Positions 53,010 through 63,899 of a DNA stretch of 64,000 nt are shown here, one piece after another. This DNA is from Hemicordylus capensis (lineage: Eukaryota > Chordata > Lepidosauria > Squamata > Cordylidae). Numbering within the stretch: the stretch's first letter is position 1; each line of letters starts with the position of its first letter. Made by a program: the position numbers and the translations under genes. The notes beneath the pieces were generated by a model. It had not been told where the DNA came from. It searched no databases and saw nothing but the letters and a program-made list of their open reading frames with translations. The stretch lies in contig NC_069661.1 in the NCBI RefSeq assembly GCF_027244095.1, positions 13,340,001 through 13,404,000 of the forward strand. Direction: 5' to 3'.

Positions 53010-56000
53010 CTGCAAAAGATTCCAGAAGCCAAACGGGCTGAGCTTCACATGGAAAGAATCCTTGTTCATGCAACACTTTATCACAGGGCAGACAAAGAAG
53101 CAGAACCCAAGCAGTGTTCGCTCTCATTTATTTCATCTGTGTGAGGAATGAGTTTTGTTCTGGGCAGCAGTATCAAGGCAGTGTGTGCGCATGTGCATTC
53201 AGAGTGGTGCCTTCCTTATTTAACCTGAGCAGGATCTAAAATTAACTGAGCGGACATTAAAAAACTTGTGAGCATGCACATGTGCGCATGCCTTAGAGGG
53301 AACACTGAACCCAAGCATAATAGAACTAGGCATGCGAATGTGGTTCTGACTGGAAAAGGCATGTTTCTCGATGGCTCTGATTCAAGGCTTTTCCAGATGG
53401 GGATTTATTCCAGCTTGAGAACAAATTTTAATAGGAAACTTATTTAATTTAATTTAATTTAATTTAATTATTTAACATATTTTTATACCGTTCAAATCTT
53501 GAGTCTCTTAGCCAGTGCTCTACACAACATTCAGTTCGGCCTCAAGTTCTTAGCGCCATCTGGCAGACAAACTGTGAAAACAATATCTTATCTTTTCATA
53601 ACTACTTTTATTCTAACTTGAAAAAGACACCGCTTTTTCACAGATTGTCCGCCAGATGGCACTAAGGATTTGCATGATGTACTGAATGTTGTGTGGTAAA
53701 GGTAAAGTGTGCCATCCTGTCCGTGTCGACTCCTGGCGACCACAGAGCCCTGTGGTTGTCTTTGGTAGGATACAGGAGGGGTTGACCATTGCCTCCTCCC
53801 ACACAGTATGAGATGATGACTTTCAGCGCCTTCCTATATTGCTGTGAAGTGCTCACTAAATCTTCCGTCTTCTGGCCAGGCTGGAATAAATCCCCATCTG
53901 GAAGAGCCCAGAGTTTAATGGAGTTGCAGTCTGGGAAACAACAGAGTAGAGCTCTTCATTGTAAGGCCTGAAAGCCAGTGGAAGCTCCCATCAACCCTAA
54001 GTGCAGCAGCTCCCTGACTGTTTATTTTAAACTCTAGTTGTTGATTGGGCCTGTGTGAAGCTTCAGCCCCTGACACCATACGGAGGCGACCATCTCCACT
54101 GTGCAGAGCTCACTCAGAGCCCAAATCTGGGGGTGGGTGGGTGTTGGCATTAAGGAAAACAGAGCCCTTTTGACGTACATGACATGCTAGGAAGTATAGC
54201 CCATCCCAGCCTTTTCTCCATGGAGGTGGTTTAAAGGGCCTTCCTAGCACTGAGGAATGTGCACAACGGTGCATGGCTCAGCACAATGGGAAATGGCTCT
54301 CACATGACTACTTTGTGGCAAGTGGGGGAAAGGGTAGGCTCTTCTCAGAATTCAAGGCTGGCCAGCAGGTGGTGCTCTAAACTCATGCAAGGTCCCTGCC
54401 TGGGGAGTGTACAGAGAGTAAGACTGCCCTAGGAAGTAGCTCAGAAGGCTGAAGCAGTGTGTGTATGGGGAGTAAGATCCTGCTTGGAATTTGTACCGAA
54501 GCTTTGAACTTCCTGCAGTTTACTGCCATCTAGAAACGCCCTCAAAAGGCACATGGTATCTGAATGTGTTGCATTACCAATGTAGAGTTTCTCACTTCAA
54601 AAAAGATACCTTCCCAGATATCTGGCAATACCTTTTCTCCTAATGACTTCCTTGAATTCTTGATTCTTGTATCCTCTGATTTGGGGTCTTCTAAAGGTTC
54701 ATTCGCTTTCTGTTTTTTCCAAGTCTTTGGGTCCAGGTACCAGGCACCATACCTGATCTTCTCCCACTTGGGCTGGCAAGACTCCTGTACAAATATGATA
54801 ATATAATCAGAAAATAATGTCTAATTGCATTTTTCACTACTTCTTTGCTAAAATCCCTCAGGATCCTTTGTAGACCGGAAGATCACATAGCATGTGGAGT
54901 GGGAGTGCATGCTGGTGACAACAATGGGGCTGAGAACCCCACCCACTGTATCCTCATTGCAAAACAACAGCAGAGGTGTGTATGATGTGCAGTCATGGGT
55001 GTAGAACCAGTCGCTTGACCTGTTGCCTTTTCCCTACAACTCACCAGGAGATTTCCCACTAGTCAGAGTCTCCAGTTGGGTGTCTGCTGCTGCATCAAAT
55101 GGGGGAAAGCAGCTGGCCTAGTAGGGATAAGTGGCAACTGGAAGAAAAAATAAGCAACTTTATCCACCTCCCACCTGCAGTTTCTTTGCTGCAAATTGCT
55201 ACCGTCCCCTGTTGGTTTGCAGAAGAGAAGCTGCAGCTGGGGTTTCCAGCCCCATGTTTGATGACGATGGTGGACAACTGGACGTGATGACGTCAGGGGA
55301 GGAGGTGATGACGCACACACGCAGCCACGCACGCCTCCGCTCTGGCTTTTTGGCTTTTTTCATCGGCTGCTGAAAAAAGCCAAAAATAAGCCAAGAAGCC
55401 AAACCGTTTTTACTGAGCCAAGTGCCTTGAAAAAAAAGCCAATCTGGCCATCTGCCTGTGTGTTGCTGCCCCTGTGGCAGCCTGCTACATTGCAGCAAAA
55501 AAGTCTTCAGGCCACTGAAGCCCTGGACAAGCCATGCCCCAGGAGAGCTTTTGTTAGCCTTTTCCCGCCGCAGGAAGTAGAAGAGGCTTCCTGGCTGAGG
55601 CAGGCCTTGCCTCCGTATCAAGGTGCTCCTGATCTGGTGCAGTTATTTTGGCACTTCTCTTTTCTGATTGCCCCTTGGCTTGCTTTTGGACTCCCAATTA
55701 CCTGCCTGATTCTCTGGCTCCGGATTACTTACCTGGCTTGACCCTCGGCTTGCTCCTGACTCCTGGTAGGGGTGTGCATGAATGGTTCATCCAAAACTGG
55801 TTCACCTCAAGCCAGGGCTGGTTTGAAGGTTCGATCGTGGACTGAACTGGGGGGCGATTCGATACAGGGATCGAACCGAACTGGGCTGGGTTCAGGTGAA
55901 CCAGTTTGGGGTGGTAAGCTGCATTCCCAAGGTAGTGATAGCAAGTGTGGGGGAGCTGCTTACCCTGGCTGCTTGCGGCCACTCACCCTTCCTGCGTGGC

Positions 56001-59000
56001 AAACATGCTCTCCCCTCCTTTACCGAACCACCGGCTCAGCACCGGTTCAGTTCTGGCCTCTGTGCACGGTTCTGGCCTCCACACTATTTCCATGACTTCC
56101 GCACATGGAGGCCATTTGCATCACCTCTGTATGCGTGGAGACCAGAACCGAGCCACCACGTCCATGCGCTCACAAGTTTTTGGATGTCCGCTCAGTTAAT
56201 TTTTGATCCCGCTCAGGTTGAATCAGGAAGGCCCCACTCTGAATGCAGGTGCACATACACTGCTTTGAGACTGCCATCCAGAAAAAAACTCATTCTGCAC
56301 ACAGATGAGAAAAATTAGAGAGAACACTGACTGTAAGATATTCCCCTTAGGGGATGGGACATAGCTCAGTGGAAGAGCATCGGCATGTTTGCATGTAATG
56401 TAGAAGGACCCAGGTCTGCTCCCTGGTGCCTAGGTAGGGCTGGGAGAGAGTCCTGCCTGAAACCTTGAACAGATCCTACTGCCAATCAACTTGGCACTTC
56501 TCTTATATTTAAGTTGCTCTCTGGCCCGATCATCCCCTACTAATTGAGCAAAGAGGCACCTTTTAAAAGTGGTGATTCTCTTTATTTAGCAGGGGGAGAG
56601 CAACTGGCCCTATCCACCCCCAGCACAGCATCCTTCCAGAGGCAGTTGCTGGTGGCTGTCTTGTTTTTCTTTTTTCAGATTGTGAGCCCTTTGGGGACAG
56701 GGAGCCATTTTTATTTATCTATTTATATCTATGTAAACCACTTTGGAAACTTTTTGTTGAAAAGCGGTATATAAATATTCTTCAGATCCGTATCCAATCC
56801 CGGCACAGGGATTGGCCATATTCAATCCCAGCACAGCATCCCAGCACAGTGGCTGTTCCTGATATCTGCCTTGTGTTTCTTTTTAGATTGTGAGCCCTTT
56901 GGGGAAAGGGGACTATCTTATTTATGTATTATTTATTTTTCTACGTAAACTGCTTTGAGAACTTTGGTCAAAGGGCAGTATATAAATATTCATAGAAGTA
57001 GTAGTTGCCGTCATCACTGAAGAAAACACTGAGTTAAATGGACCAGATGATACCAAACTCTCCCGGGTAGTGAAATCCAAAACGGATTGTGAGCAGCTCC
57101 AAAAGGATCTCTCCAAACTGGGGAAGTGGGCGACAAAATGGCAAATGCGGTTCAATGTTAGCAAGTGTAAAGTGATGCACATTGGGACAAAAAACCCCAA
57201 CTTCAAGTATATGCTGATGGGATCTGAGCTGTTGGTGACAGACCAGGAGAGGGATCTTGGAGTCGTGGTGGACAGCTAGTTGAAAGCACCAACTCAATGT
57301 GCGGCAGCTGTGAAAAAGGCCAATTCAATGCTAGGGATGATTAGGAAGGGGATTGAAAATAAAATGGCTAACATTATAATGCCCTTATACAAAACTATGG
57401 TGCGACCACACTTGGAGTACTGCGTACAATTCTGGTCACCACATTTTAAAAAGGACATTGTTGAACTGGAGAAGGTACAGAAGAGGGCAACCAAGATGAT
57501 CAGGGGCCTAGAGCACCTTTCTTATGAGGCAAGACTACAACACCTGGGGCTTTTTAGTTTAGAAAAAAGACGACTGCGGGGAGACATGATAGAGCTCTAT
57601 AAGGTCATGCATGGTGTGGAGAAAGTGGAGAGAGAGATTCTTTTCCCTCTCACACAACACTAGAACCAGGGGTCACTCCATGAAATTGATTGCCAGGAGG
57701 TCTAGGACCAACAAACGGAAGTACTTTTTCACACAACGCGTGATCCACTTGTGGAACTCTCTGCCACAGGATGTGGTGACAGCCAACAACCTGGATGGCT
57801 TTAAGAGGGGTTTGAATAACTTCATGGAGGAGAGGTCTATCAATGGCTACTAGTCGGAGGGCTGTGGGCCACCTCCAACCTCAAAGGCAGGATGCCTCTG
57901 AGTACCAGTTGCAGGGGAGTAATGGCAGGAGAGAGGGCACGCCCTCAACTCCTGTCTGTGGCTTCCAGCGGCATCTGGTGGGCCACTGTGTGAAACAGGA
58001 TGCTGGACTAGATGGGCCTTGGGCCTGATCCGGCAGAGCTGTTCTTATGTTCTTATGACCAATGGTCTGACTCAGTATAAGGCAGCTTCCTAAGTTCCCA
58101 ACTCCGTTTGAAGTACTGCACAGTGGATGCATACAAAGCACGCAAAGCCTTCTTGGAGGAGAGCTGGTCTTGTGGTAGCAAGCATGACTTGTCCCCTTAG
58201 CTAAGCAGGGTCTGCCCTGGCTGCATATGAAAGGGAGACTAGAAGGGTGAGCACTGTAAGATATTCCCCTCAGGGGATGGAGCCATTCTGGGAAGAGCAG
58301 AAGGTTCCATGTTCCCTCCCTGGCAGCATCTCCAAGAGACGGCTGAGAGAGATTCCTGCCTGCAACCCTGGAGAAGCTGCTGCCAGTCTGTAAAGACAAT
58401 GCTGAGCTAGATAGACCAATGGTCTGACTCAGTATATGGCAGCTTCCTATGTTCCTATGATTGTGGCTTGAACGTCTGGAACATCTTCCCTTGGGTGGCT
58501 TGTCTGGCCCCTTCCCCACCAATCTCTGGGAAGCTGGTGAAGATCGTCTTGCTCTGAAGGACCTTCATCCTTGACTAATTTGCTCCTCCCTCAACTTGAA
58601 TGCTATATGACTCTGTGGTTGATGGTACTTTCCTTCAGATGTGGTTGTGTTTCATTTTTACTCTTTTAAAATTTGCATTTTATACCTTGAAGCCAATAAG
58701 TGGCCAATCCCTTTTAACATAAACAAATAAAACGTATTAAAAAGCAGTGTTGTTTGAGTCACAATTGTTTTATGCTGGTGGAAAATAATTTTTAAAAACC
58801 TGTACAGAATCTAGGAGTGACGGTTACATCTTCACTTTACACACCGGAACAATGTGGATATAAAAATCTGTCCCTATGTGTTTTAGTTGGAACATATGAA
58901 GTTGCCAGTCAATCTGACCTTAGTCCACCTACTTCAGGCTGAATGCACTGACTGGCAGTGGGTATATCCAAGGCTGCAGGAAGAGTCTTTCCCAGCCTAC

Positions 59001-62000
59001 CTGGAAATGCTGCCAAAGATGGAAACTGGGAACTTCTGTGTGCAAAGCATCTGCTCTATCACTGAGCTACAGCTCCTGCCTCTTCCCCATTGAGGGGGCA
59101 AGTCAAGGTTCACTTACCTTAGAATGATCTCCTTGCTCAGAGATGTTTTTCATGGTAGCCTGTGGCATTCCACCATACTTCCTCAGATCTGCTGGCAAAT
59201 CATTCAGTTCCACGACATGTATAGGAACAGAGAGAGGGGGCTTGGTTTCATAACCTGTATCAAACAGGCTGCTAATGGTGGCTTCATCAATGTCATATTT
59301 CTCTCCTCCCTGCAACAGTAATGCAAACCAAGGAAGTGGCATTTGATATATTTCATTTCCAACAAAAGGAACATTTTAATGCATGGAGTACATTTTTGCA
59401 GATCACAATTGTAGATCAGCGTTGGTGCCTTTTGCTTTGATGCAAATCCCCAAAGAATCCCGGAATTTGGTGAAGTTGCTGAAAATCCTCTGCTAGAGAA
59501 CCTTGTTTCTCTTACAAAACCATGTTTCCACAGTTCCACGGAGAGAGGTAATCTCTGTTAAACCAATTTAAGATATGTCCCTTGCATCCTGTATAAAAAT
59601 GACCTCCCTTGCAGCCTCTGGTGGGATGAAGGTCAAATTCCCAACACAGATCCTGCTCATAAGAAGATAAGAACATAAGCTCCTTGCTACCTGTGCCCTT
59701 GTTTAACACAACAGCAGCACCTAAACCAGGGGGGAGAAGTGATCTCTTGCACAAGCATAGAACAGGGTGCCCCATGCCAACAGGGTCTTCCCAAATGTTA
59801 CAGGACACCTGTTCAAATATTATGCTGTATGTGCATTCAGGTGTCTGTCTGTACACATGTAGATGCTTTTGTGTGAATGACTGTACTTGAGTTCATGTAA
59901 AAAGTGAGTTTAAATGCATTCATTTAAACCTGGGTGCAGACCCTCTCTCGCCACCTAATGGCGCAGTGGGGAAATGACTTGACTAGCAAGCCAGAGGTTG
60001 CCGGTTCGAATTCCTGCTGGTATGTTTCCCGGACTATGAGAAACACCTATATCAGGCAGCAGTGAAATAGGAAGATGCTGAAAAGGCATAATCTCATACT
60101 GCACGGGAGAAGGCAATGGTAAAGCCCTCCTGTATTCTACCAAAGACAACCACAGGGCTCTGTGGGTGCCAGGAGTCGAAATCGACTTGACAGCACACTT
60201 TAACTTACCTTACAGACCCTCTCAAATACAGATAGGGAGTGTGCTGTCAGGGAATGTGCTGTCGTTTGTGCTTGTACATAATGGGCCTGGTCTCATGACC
60301 AGCTAATGGCGCAGAGGGGAGCCAACCTGCCTAGAGAGCAGGAGGCTGTTAGTTCGAATCCCCGTGTGTGTGTCCCAGAATATGGGAAACTCCTATATCA
60401 GGCAGCAGTGATATAGGACAGTGCTGAAAGGCATCATCTCCTACTGCGCGGGAGAAGGCAATGGTAAAGCCCTCCTGTATTCTACCAAAGACAACCACAG
60501 GGCTCTGTGGGCGCCAGGAGTTGACACCGACTCGACGGCCCAACCTTTCCTTTCGCCCGCTCATGACCACAAGCGGGTAGGAGGAGTATCCAGCCAGGAT
60601 CCCAGACCCGTGCATGCTCCTGAGACCCAGTCAAAAACAGAGGGAGGAGGATGGGAAAGTAGCTGCGTGTGCTAGCCACAATCTGGGTAGGATGACATGG
60701 GACGTGCTTTTCCTTCACCCTTGGTACAATGCTAGGTAAATGAGATTGGCTGGCTGCAACCACCCTACCGAGTTTGCAGCTAGCACACAATTTGTCCCCC
60801 TATCTCAAATTTTGCCAACACACAGCCAGTGCTAAGGAGCACTCGTGGGTCTGGGATCCTGGCTGGTCTTGTGGTAGCAAGCATGACTTGTCCCCTTAGC
60901 TAAGCAGGGTCTGCCCTGGTTGCATATGAAAGGGAGACTAGAAGGGTGAGCACTGTAAGATATTCCCCTCAGGGGATGGAGCCACTCTGGGAAGAACAGA
61001 AGGTTCCAAGTTCCCTCCCTGGCGGCATCTCCAAAATAGGGCTGAGAGAGAGTCCTGCCTGCAACCTTGGAGAAGCTGCTGCCAGTCTGTGAAGACAATA
61101 CTGAGCTAGATAGATCAATGGTCTGACTCAGTATATGGCAGATTCCTATGTTCACCCAGCTTTTGGTTGGTAGAACAGACTTAATGTATGAAGAACTGTA
61201 CATGCATACAGACTGATATGTGTTTGCACTGTTTGCACTGTCCACTTAAGCCCTATTCACACATGATGTTCAGTGTATGTACAGTAGTACATAAGAACAG
61301 CCCTGCTGGATCAGTCCCCAGGCCCATCCAGTCCAGCAGCCTGTTTCGCACAGTGGCCTACCAGATACCCCTGAAAAGCCCACAGGCAATAGCTGAGGGC
61401 ATGCCCTCTCTCCTGTTGTTGCTCCCCTGAAACTGGTATTGACAGCATCTTGCCTCTGGGGCTGGAGGTGGCCTAAAGCCCTCAGACTAGTAGCCATTTA
61501 TAGACCTGTCCCCCATGCATTTGTCCAAGCCAAGCCCCTTTTAAAGCTATCCAAGCTATTGGCCACCACCACATCCCATGGCAGATAATTCCATAGATTA
61601 ATTATGTGCTGTGTGGAAAATTACTTCCTGTTGTTGGTCCTAAATTTCCAGGCTCTCAGTTTCATGGGATGGCCCCTGGTTCTAGTGCTGTGGGAGAGAG
61701 AGAAAGATTTTTCTCTATCCACTTTCTCAGCTCCATGCATAACGTGATACACATGATAGACTCTATCATGTCTCCACATAGTCGCCTCTTTTCCAAACTA
61801 ACGAGCCCCAGATGCTGTAGCCTAGCCTCATAAGGAAGGTGCTCCAGGCCCCTGATCATCTTGGCTGCCCTCTTCTGCACCATTTCCAGTTCTCCAACGT
61901 TCTTCTTAAGATACAGTGACCAGAACTGCATGCAGCACTCCAGATGTGGCCACACCATAGATTTGTATAAGGGCTTTATAATATTAGTATTTTTGTTTTC

Positions 62001-62452
62001 AATCCCCTTCCTAATGATCCCTAACATGGAATTGGTCTTTTTCAAAGCTGTCACGCACTGAGTTGACACTTTCAACAAGCTGTCCATCATGACCCCAAGA
62101 GGGGGCCTGTACTCAGGTTTGCTTTTAAACCATTTATTTTGTTTTGTTGTAATCCTCTATAAAAATATGCTAAATAAAAAAAAAATATAAATGCACACAG
62201 TCATTCACACACACAAAAACACCATGTGCATCTGCACATACATTTATACAGACATATGTATACATATTATGTCTGAATAGGCCTTGACTGTATGTGCACT
62301 GAACATAATGTACAGATAGGGTTACACTAAACTGTACAAATATTTAATTTACCATATAAACACAAGATGCAACTCATAAAAATCCAAGTATAAATCCAAC
62401 AAAACAAGTGTATGTATACAATATACAAATCATGACGAAATCATCAACAAAT

Positions 62453-62497
<45 letters not shown>

Positions 62498-63076
62498 GAT
62501 AGATAGATAGATATATTCCCAATCAACCAAATCCAACAGTGACCCACTGTTCCTCCATTTTGAGAATAATATCTTTTTCAAGTGGATAAATGCGAGCATC
62601 CAATAAATTCATTATTTATTTTAAAAGGCTTCCATTGTTTAAATAAGCCTCATTCACTCAGTCCTCTACCCCCAGAACAAGTAGCAGAAGCCGGGTGCAG
62701 CCAATTATGTAGATCTGAATTGGGAGGAACTGAGCTGGGTGAGACCATGTGTGCGGGGGGGGGGGGGGTAGGTAGCATCATCTCCCCTGCAGATTTCAAC
62801 TGTCCTGATACTGACCTCTCTCCCCTTTGCTCCCCAAACTTGTTGTTCTAGAGTTGCCCATATTAACGTGTACCAGAAAATGTTTGGGCTGGGGGAAAGA
62901 CCACATCCAAGCAGTGTTTCCTCACCAGAGAATCAAACCAGCTGCAAAAGTCTTTGATGGACTGTGTTACACTCTCATCGAGAGGAGGAACATAATTCAG
63001 CCTGGCCTCTCTTGCTCTTGTAGCAACTTCTTTTTTGGAGAACCATGTGTAAGGATCCTTGCTTTGGGGCTCCTTC
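52932..63076 (-). CDS. FAM47E: FAM47E, four internal exons (gene partial in window)
   Basis: Exons 63076-62926, 59309-59118, 54784-54596 and 53009-52932 join in phase to about 203 residues matching the C-terminal half of the FAM47 family. They encode YVPPLDESVTQSIKDFCSWF, then DEATISSLFDTGYETK, then SCQPKWEKIRYGAWYLDPK followed by TWKKQKANEPLEDP, then KLHGTRAFKEFLDKKGYRIP. All junctions have GT/AG and the three internal joins are phase 0. Human FAM47E has been reported to bind and stabilise PRMT5; otherwise its role is little known. The 5' exons should lie beyond 64 kb. The final exon, expected below 52.9 kb, was not found. Without splicing at 52931 the frame would stop at about 52878. It runs convergently with JCHAIN. 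In human the two genes are megabases apart. Confidence 0.85.
53112..53307. mobile_element. hAT MITE with exact 8-bp duplication AACCCAAG
   Basis: 196 bp, ends CAGTGTTCGCTCTC / TTAGAGGGAACACTG. AACCCAAG at 53104-53111 and 53308-53315. It lies about 100 bp upstream of a FAM47E exon, in the intron. Confidence 0.93.
53535..53698. repeat. Fold-back repeat with CTCF-like half sites
   Basis: Arms CACAACATTCAGTTCGGC / ACTGAATGTTGTGTGG and GCGCCATCTGGCAGACAA / TTGTCCGCCAGATGGCAC. A GCCAGATGG core faces inward in each arm. Confidence 0.6.
53699..53853 (-). mobile_element. tRNA-derived SINE, 3' part
   Basis: Reverse of the 60-kb family: GTCGACTCCTGGCGACCACA, GTTGTCTTTGGTAGGATACA, ATGAGATGATGACTTTCAGC. 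Confidence 0.75.
54355..54545. repeat. Second CTCF-motif-bearing repeat copy
   Basis: Begins CTGGCCAGCAGGTGGTGCTC and ends GCAGTTTACTGCCATCTAGAA, homologous to 46730-46912. Confidence 0.55.
54596..54784 (-). CDS. FAM47E: FAM47E internal exon with the YGAWYL motif
   Basis: Exactly 63 codons between TTGTACAG and GAA|GTGAGA, phase 0. It holds the family hallmark KWEKIRYGAWYLDPKTWKK followed by NEPLEDPK, ending PDIWEGIFFE. A nearer GT (GAAG|GTATCT) would shift the frame of the next exon, so the GTGAGA donor is preferred. Confidence 0.88.
54790..56160. other. FAM47E intron, unassigned repeats
   Basis: Contains an inverted pair GGCTTTTTTCATCGGCTGCTG / AAAAAAGCC near 55345-55380 and a TAGGGGTGTGCATGAATGG block at 55764-55910 related to the 29.5 kb hAT end. 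No exon. Confidence 0.4.
56165..56331. mobile_element. hAT MITE, second copy of the 53.1 kb type
   Basis: The right end TTAGAGAGAACACTG and the internal phrases CCCACTCTGAATGCAGGTGC and CTCATTCTGCACACAGATGA are the reverse of 53112-53307. It abuts a SINE fragment. Confidence 0.7.
56332..56485 (+). mobile_element. 5S/tRNA SINE fragment
   Basis: ACTGTAAGATATTCCCCTTA, the tRNA-like CATAGCTCAGTGGAAGAGCA, then GTAGGGCTGGGAGAGAGTCC. The 5' part was lost at the MITE. Confidence 0.7.
56540..57000 (-). repeat. Two minus-strand copies of the ~250-bp repeat
   Basis: AAAGAGGCACCTTTTAAAAG, CCTATCCACCCCCAGCACAG, GATTGTGAGCCCTTTGGGGA and AGCGGTATATAAATATTC, repeated in part at 56815-56995. Confidence 0.7.
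57022..58058 (+). mobile_element. CR1 LINE 3' third
   Basis: From the reverse-transcriptase FADD-adjacent DDTKL region on: KWQMRFNVSKCKVMHIGTKN, TDQERDLGVVVDS, then QKRATKMIRGLEHLSYEARL, ending with the CR1 3' UTR and TTCTTATGTTCTTATG. One stop interrupts the long frame near 57278. Confidence 0.92.
58156..58461 (+). mobile_element. 5S-headed SINE, well preserved
   Basis: CTGGTCTTGTGGTAGCAAGC, TTAGCTAAGCAGGGTCTGCC, GAAAGGGAGAC, to GGCAGCTTCCTATGTTCCTA. Very similar to the copy at 60858-61155, so the subfamily is relatively young. Confidence 0.88.
58885..59090 (-). mobile_element. Diverged tRNA-type SINE
   Basis: Minus-strand GTAGCTCAGTGATAGAGCAG, then CAGTTTCCATCTTTGGCAGC and CAGGTAGGCTGGGAAAGACT. 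Confidence 0.55.
59118..59309 (-). CDS. FAM47E: FAM47E internal exon
   Basis: Exactly 64 codons between TTGCAG and AAG|GTAAGT, phase 0 at both ends. It encodes GGEKYDIDEATISSLF, DTGYETKPPL and VVELNDLPADLRKYGG, ending GDHSK. Confidence 0.85.
59950..60215 (+). mobile_element. tRNA-derived SINE, near full length
   Basis: A-box TGGCGCAGTGGGGAAATG, B-box GCCGGTTCGAATTCC, then CTATATCAGGCAGCAGTGAA, GGGAGAAGGCAATGGTAAAG, GGCTCTGTGG and the tail GACAGCACACTTTAACTTACC. Confidence 0.85.
60298..60562 (+). mobile_element. tRNA-derived SINE, near full length
   Basis: Same family as the previous copy 85 bp away: AATGGCGCAGAGGGGAGC, GTTAGTTCGAATCCC, CTATATCAGGCAGCAGTGAT, ending CGACGGCCCAACCTTTCC. Confidence 0.88.
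60858..61155 (+). mobile_element. 5S-headed SINE, well preserved
   Basis: Head GGTCTTGTGGTAGCAAGCAT then TTAGCTAAGCAGGGTCTGCC and CTGGTTGCATATGAAAGGG; end GGCAGATTCCTATGTTC. Confidence 0.88.
61180..62345. mobile_element. DNA-element-like repeat split by a CR1
   Basis: The left part (AAGCCCTATTCACACATGAT) and right part (ATTATGTCTGAATAGGCCTT) are inverted. The CR1 at 61290-62100 lies between them. Related blocks are at 49.45 and 59.82 kb. Harbinger-like termini are possible. Confidence 0.5.
61290..62100 (-). mobile_element. CR1 LINE 3' end, minus strand
   Basis: The minus strand encodes MDSLLKVSTQCVTALKKTNS, LGIIRKGIENK and QKRAAKMIRGLEHLPYEARL, then the 3' UTR GGACTGGATGGGCCTGGGGA and TTCTTATGTACT end. 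Confidence 0.9.
62346..62925. other. FAM47E intron with (GT)n-(GATA)n
   Basis: A GT run at about 62454-62494 continues directly into GATA units to 62515. The rest is unassigned. A poly-G run near 62757. Confidence 0.6.
62926..63076 (-). CDS. FAM47E: FAM47E internal exon
   Basis: The acceptor CTCCTACAG and donor CTG|GTGAGG bound 151 nt. Read with one base completing a split codon, it encodes KEPQSKDPYTWFSKKEV, then REARLNYVPPLDESV, then KDFCSWFDSL. The last part resembles the NYMPPL...FCKWADALG segment of human FAM47E. Confidence 0.8.
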
Positions 63077-63890
63077 CTGTAGGAGACATTTGCATGATGC
63101 TATAATTTAGTGTCCTCTAATACAATTTAAACTCCAGTGCAAATAAATAATACTGTTTGGTATATGTGTAAGTGTGTACACACACACCCCTTTATTACAG
63201 TCACAGACCAGCTACATATATGTGCCCAAAGTACTCTATCTTTCTGTCTGTTTGTCTTTCTCTCTGTCTCTCTCACATAGAAATTATGCAGGAGAAGCTT
63301 TCCCCACCACTTATCTGCATACCAGGAAAAGCCTCACCAGGGTGTTTTCCGGATTACATACTACAACGTACTTGCAACGTATCCACTAAGTGCCCCTCCA
63401 TATTGCCTGTGTTTCCACATCAGTGTCATTGTGTTGTCAGCAGAGTGCTGTTCACATTTCCCATACCTTGATTCAAATTTTCATGCTGTGTTTTTGCCCT
63501 ACAACACTGTAAATGCGCTGCAGGAAAGTAGCTGGGTGTTTTTTTTTGCATTGTAGGGAGCCTTTCCCCGCATTTTATGCATTGTAGCATTTTGCAGTAT
63601 GGACAGTTCTTTGCCCTCCCCTGCCCGTGCTTGCTTCCTTTGCCCCCTTGCCGTGGGGATAGAAACAGGCAGGAAGAAATCTCAGCTTTCCTTTCCTTTC
63701 CTCCCCACAAATCCCAAACCACACACTTCCCTCCTCCTCTGCTTGCCGTTGCTTCCAACATAACTTGAGCTTGTCAACACAGAAGGGGGAGGGGAGAGCA
63801 ACTGAGCAGATTTCGGAATCCAAACCTTTCTCGTGCACATTTTACTGAAGAGGAAGCCCATTGAACTAAATCATTTACTTCTGGGCAATC
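63077..63890. other. No exon recognised; presumed FAM47E intron
   Basis: CT/GT-rich short repeats near 63160-63280; nothing else identified. Confidence 0.35.
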
Positions 63891-63899
63891 CCACATGCT

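Noticed and set aside
58156-58260. 5S rRNA gene
   Set aside because: Only the internal-promoter part resembles 5S, with many changes, and it continues into a SINE body found in many copies.
59924-59965. CCACCTAATGGCGCAG as a CTCF site
   Set aside because: Part of the tRNA-SINE A-box head, and a poor match to the CTCF core.
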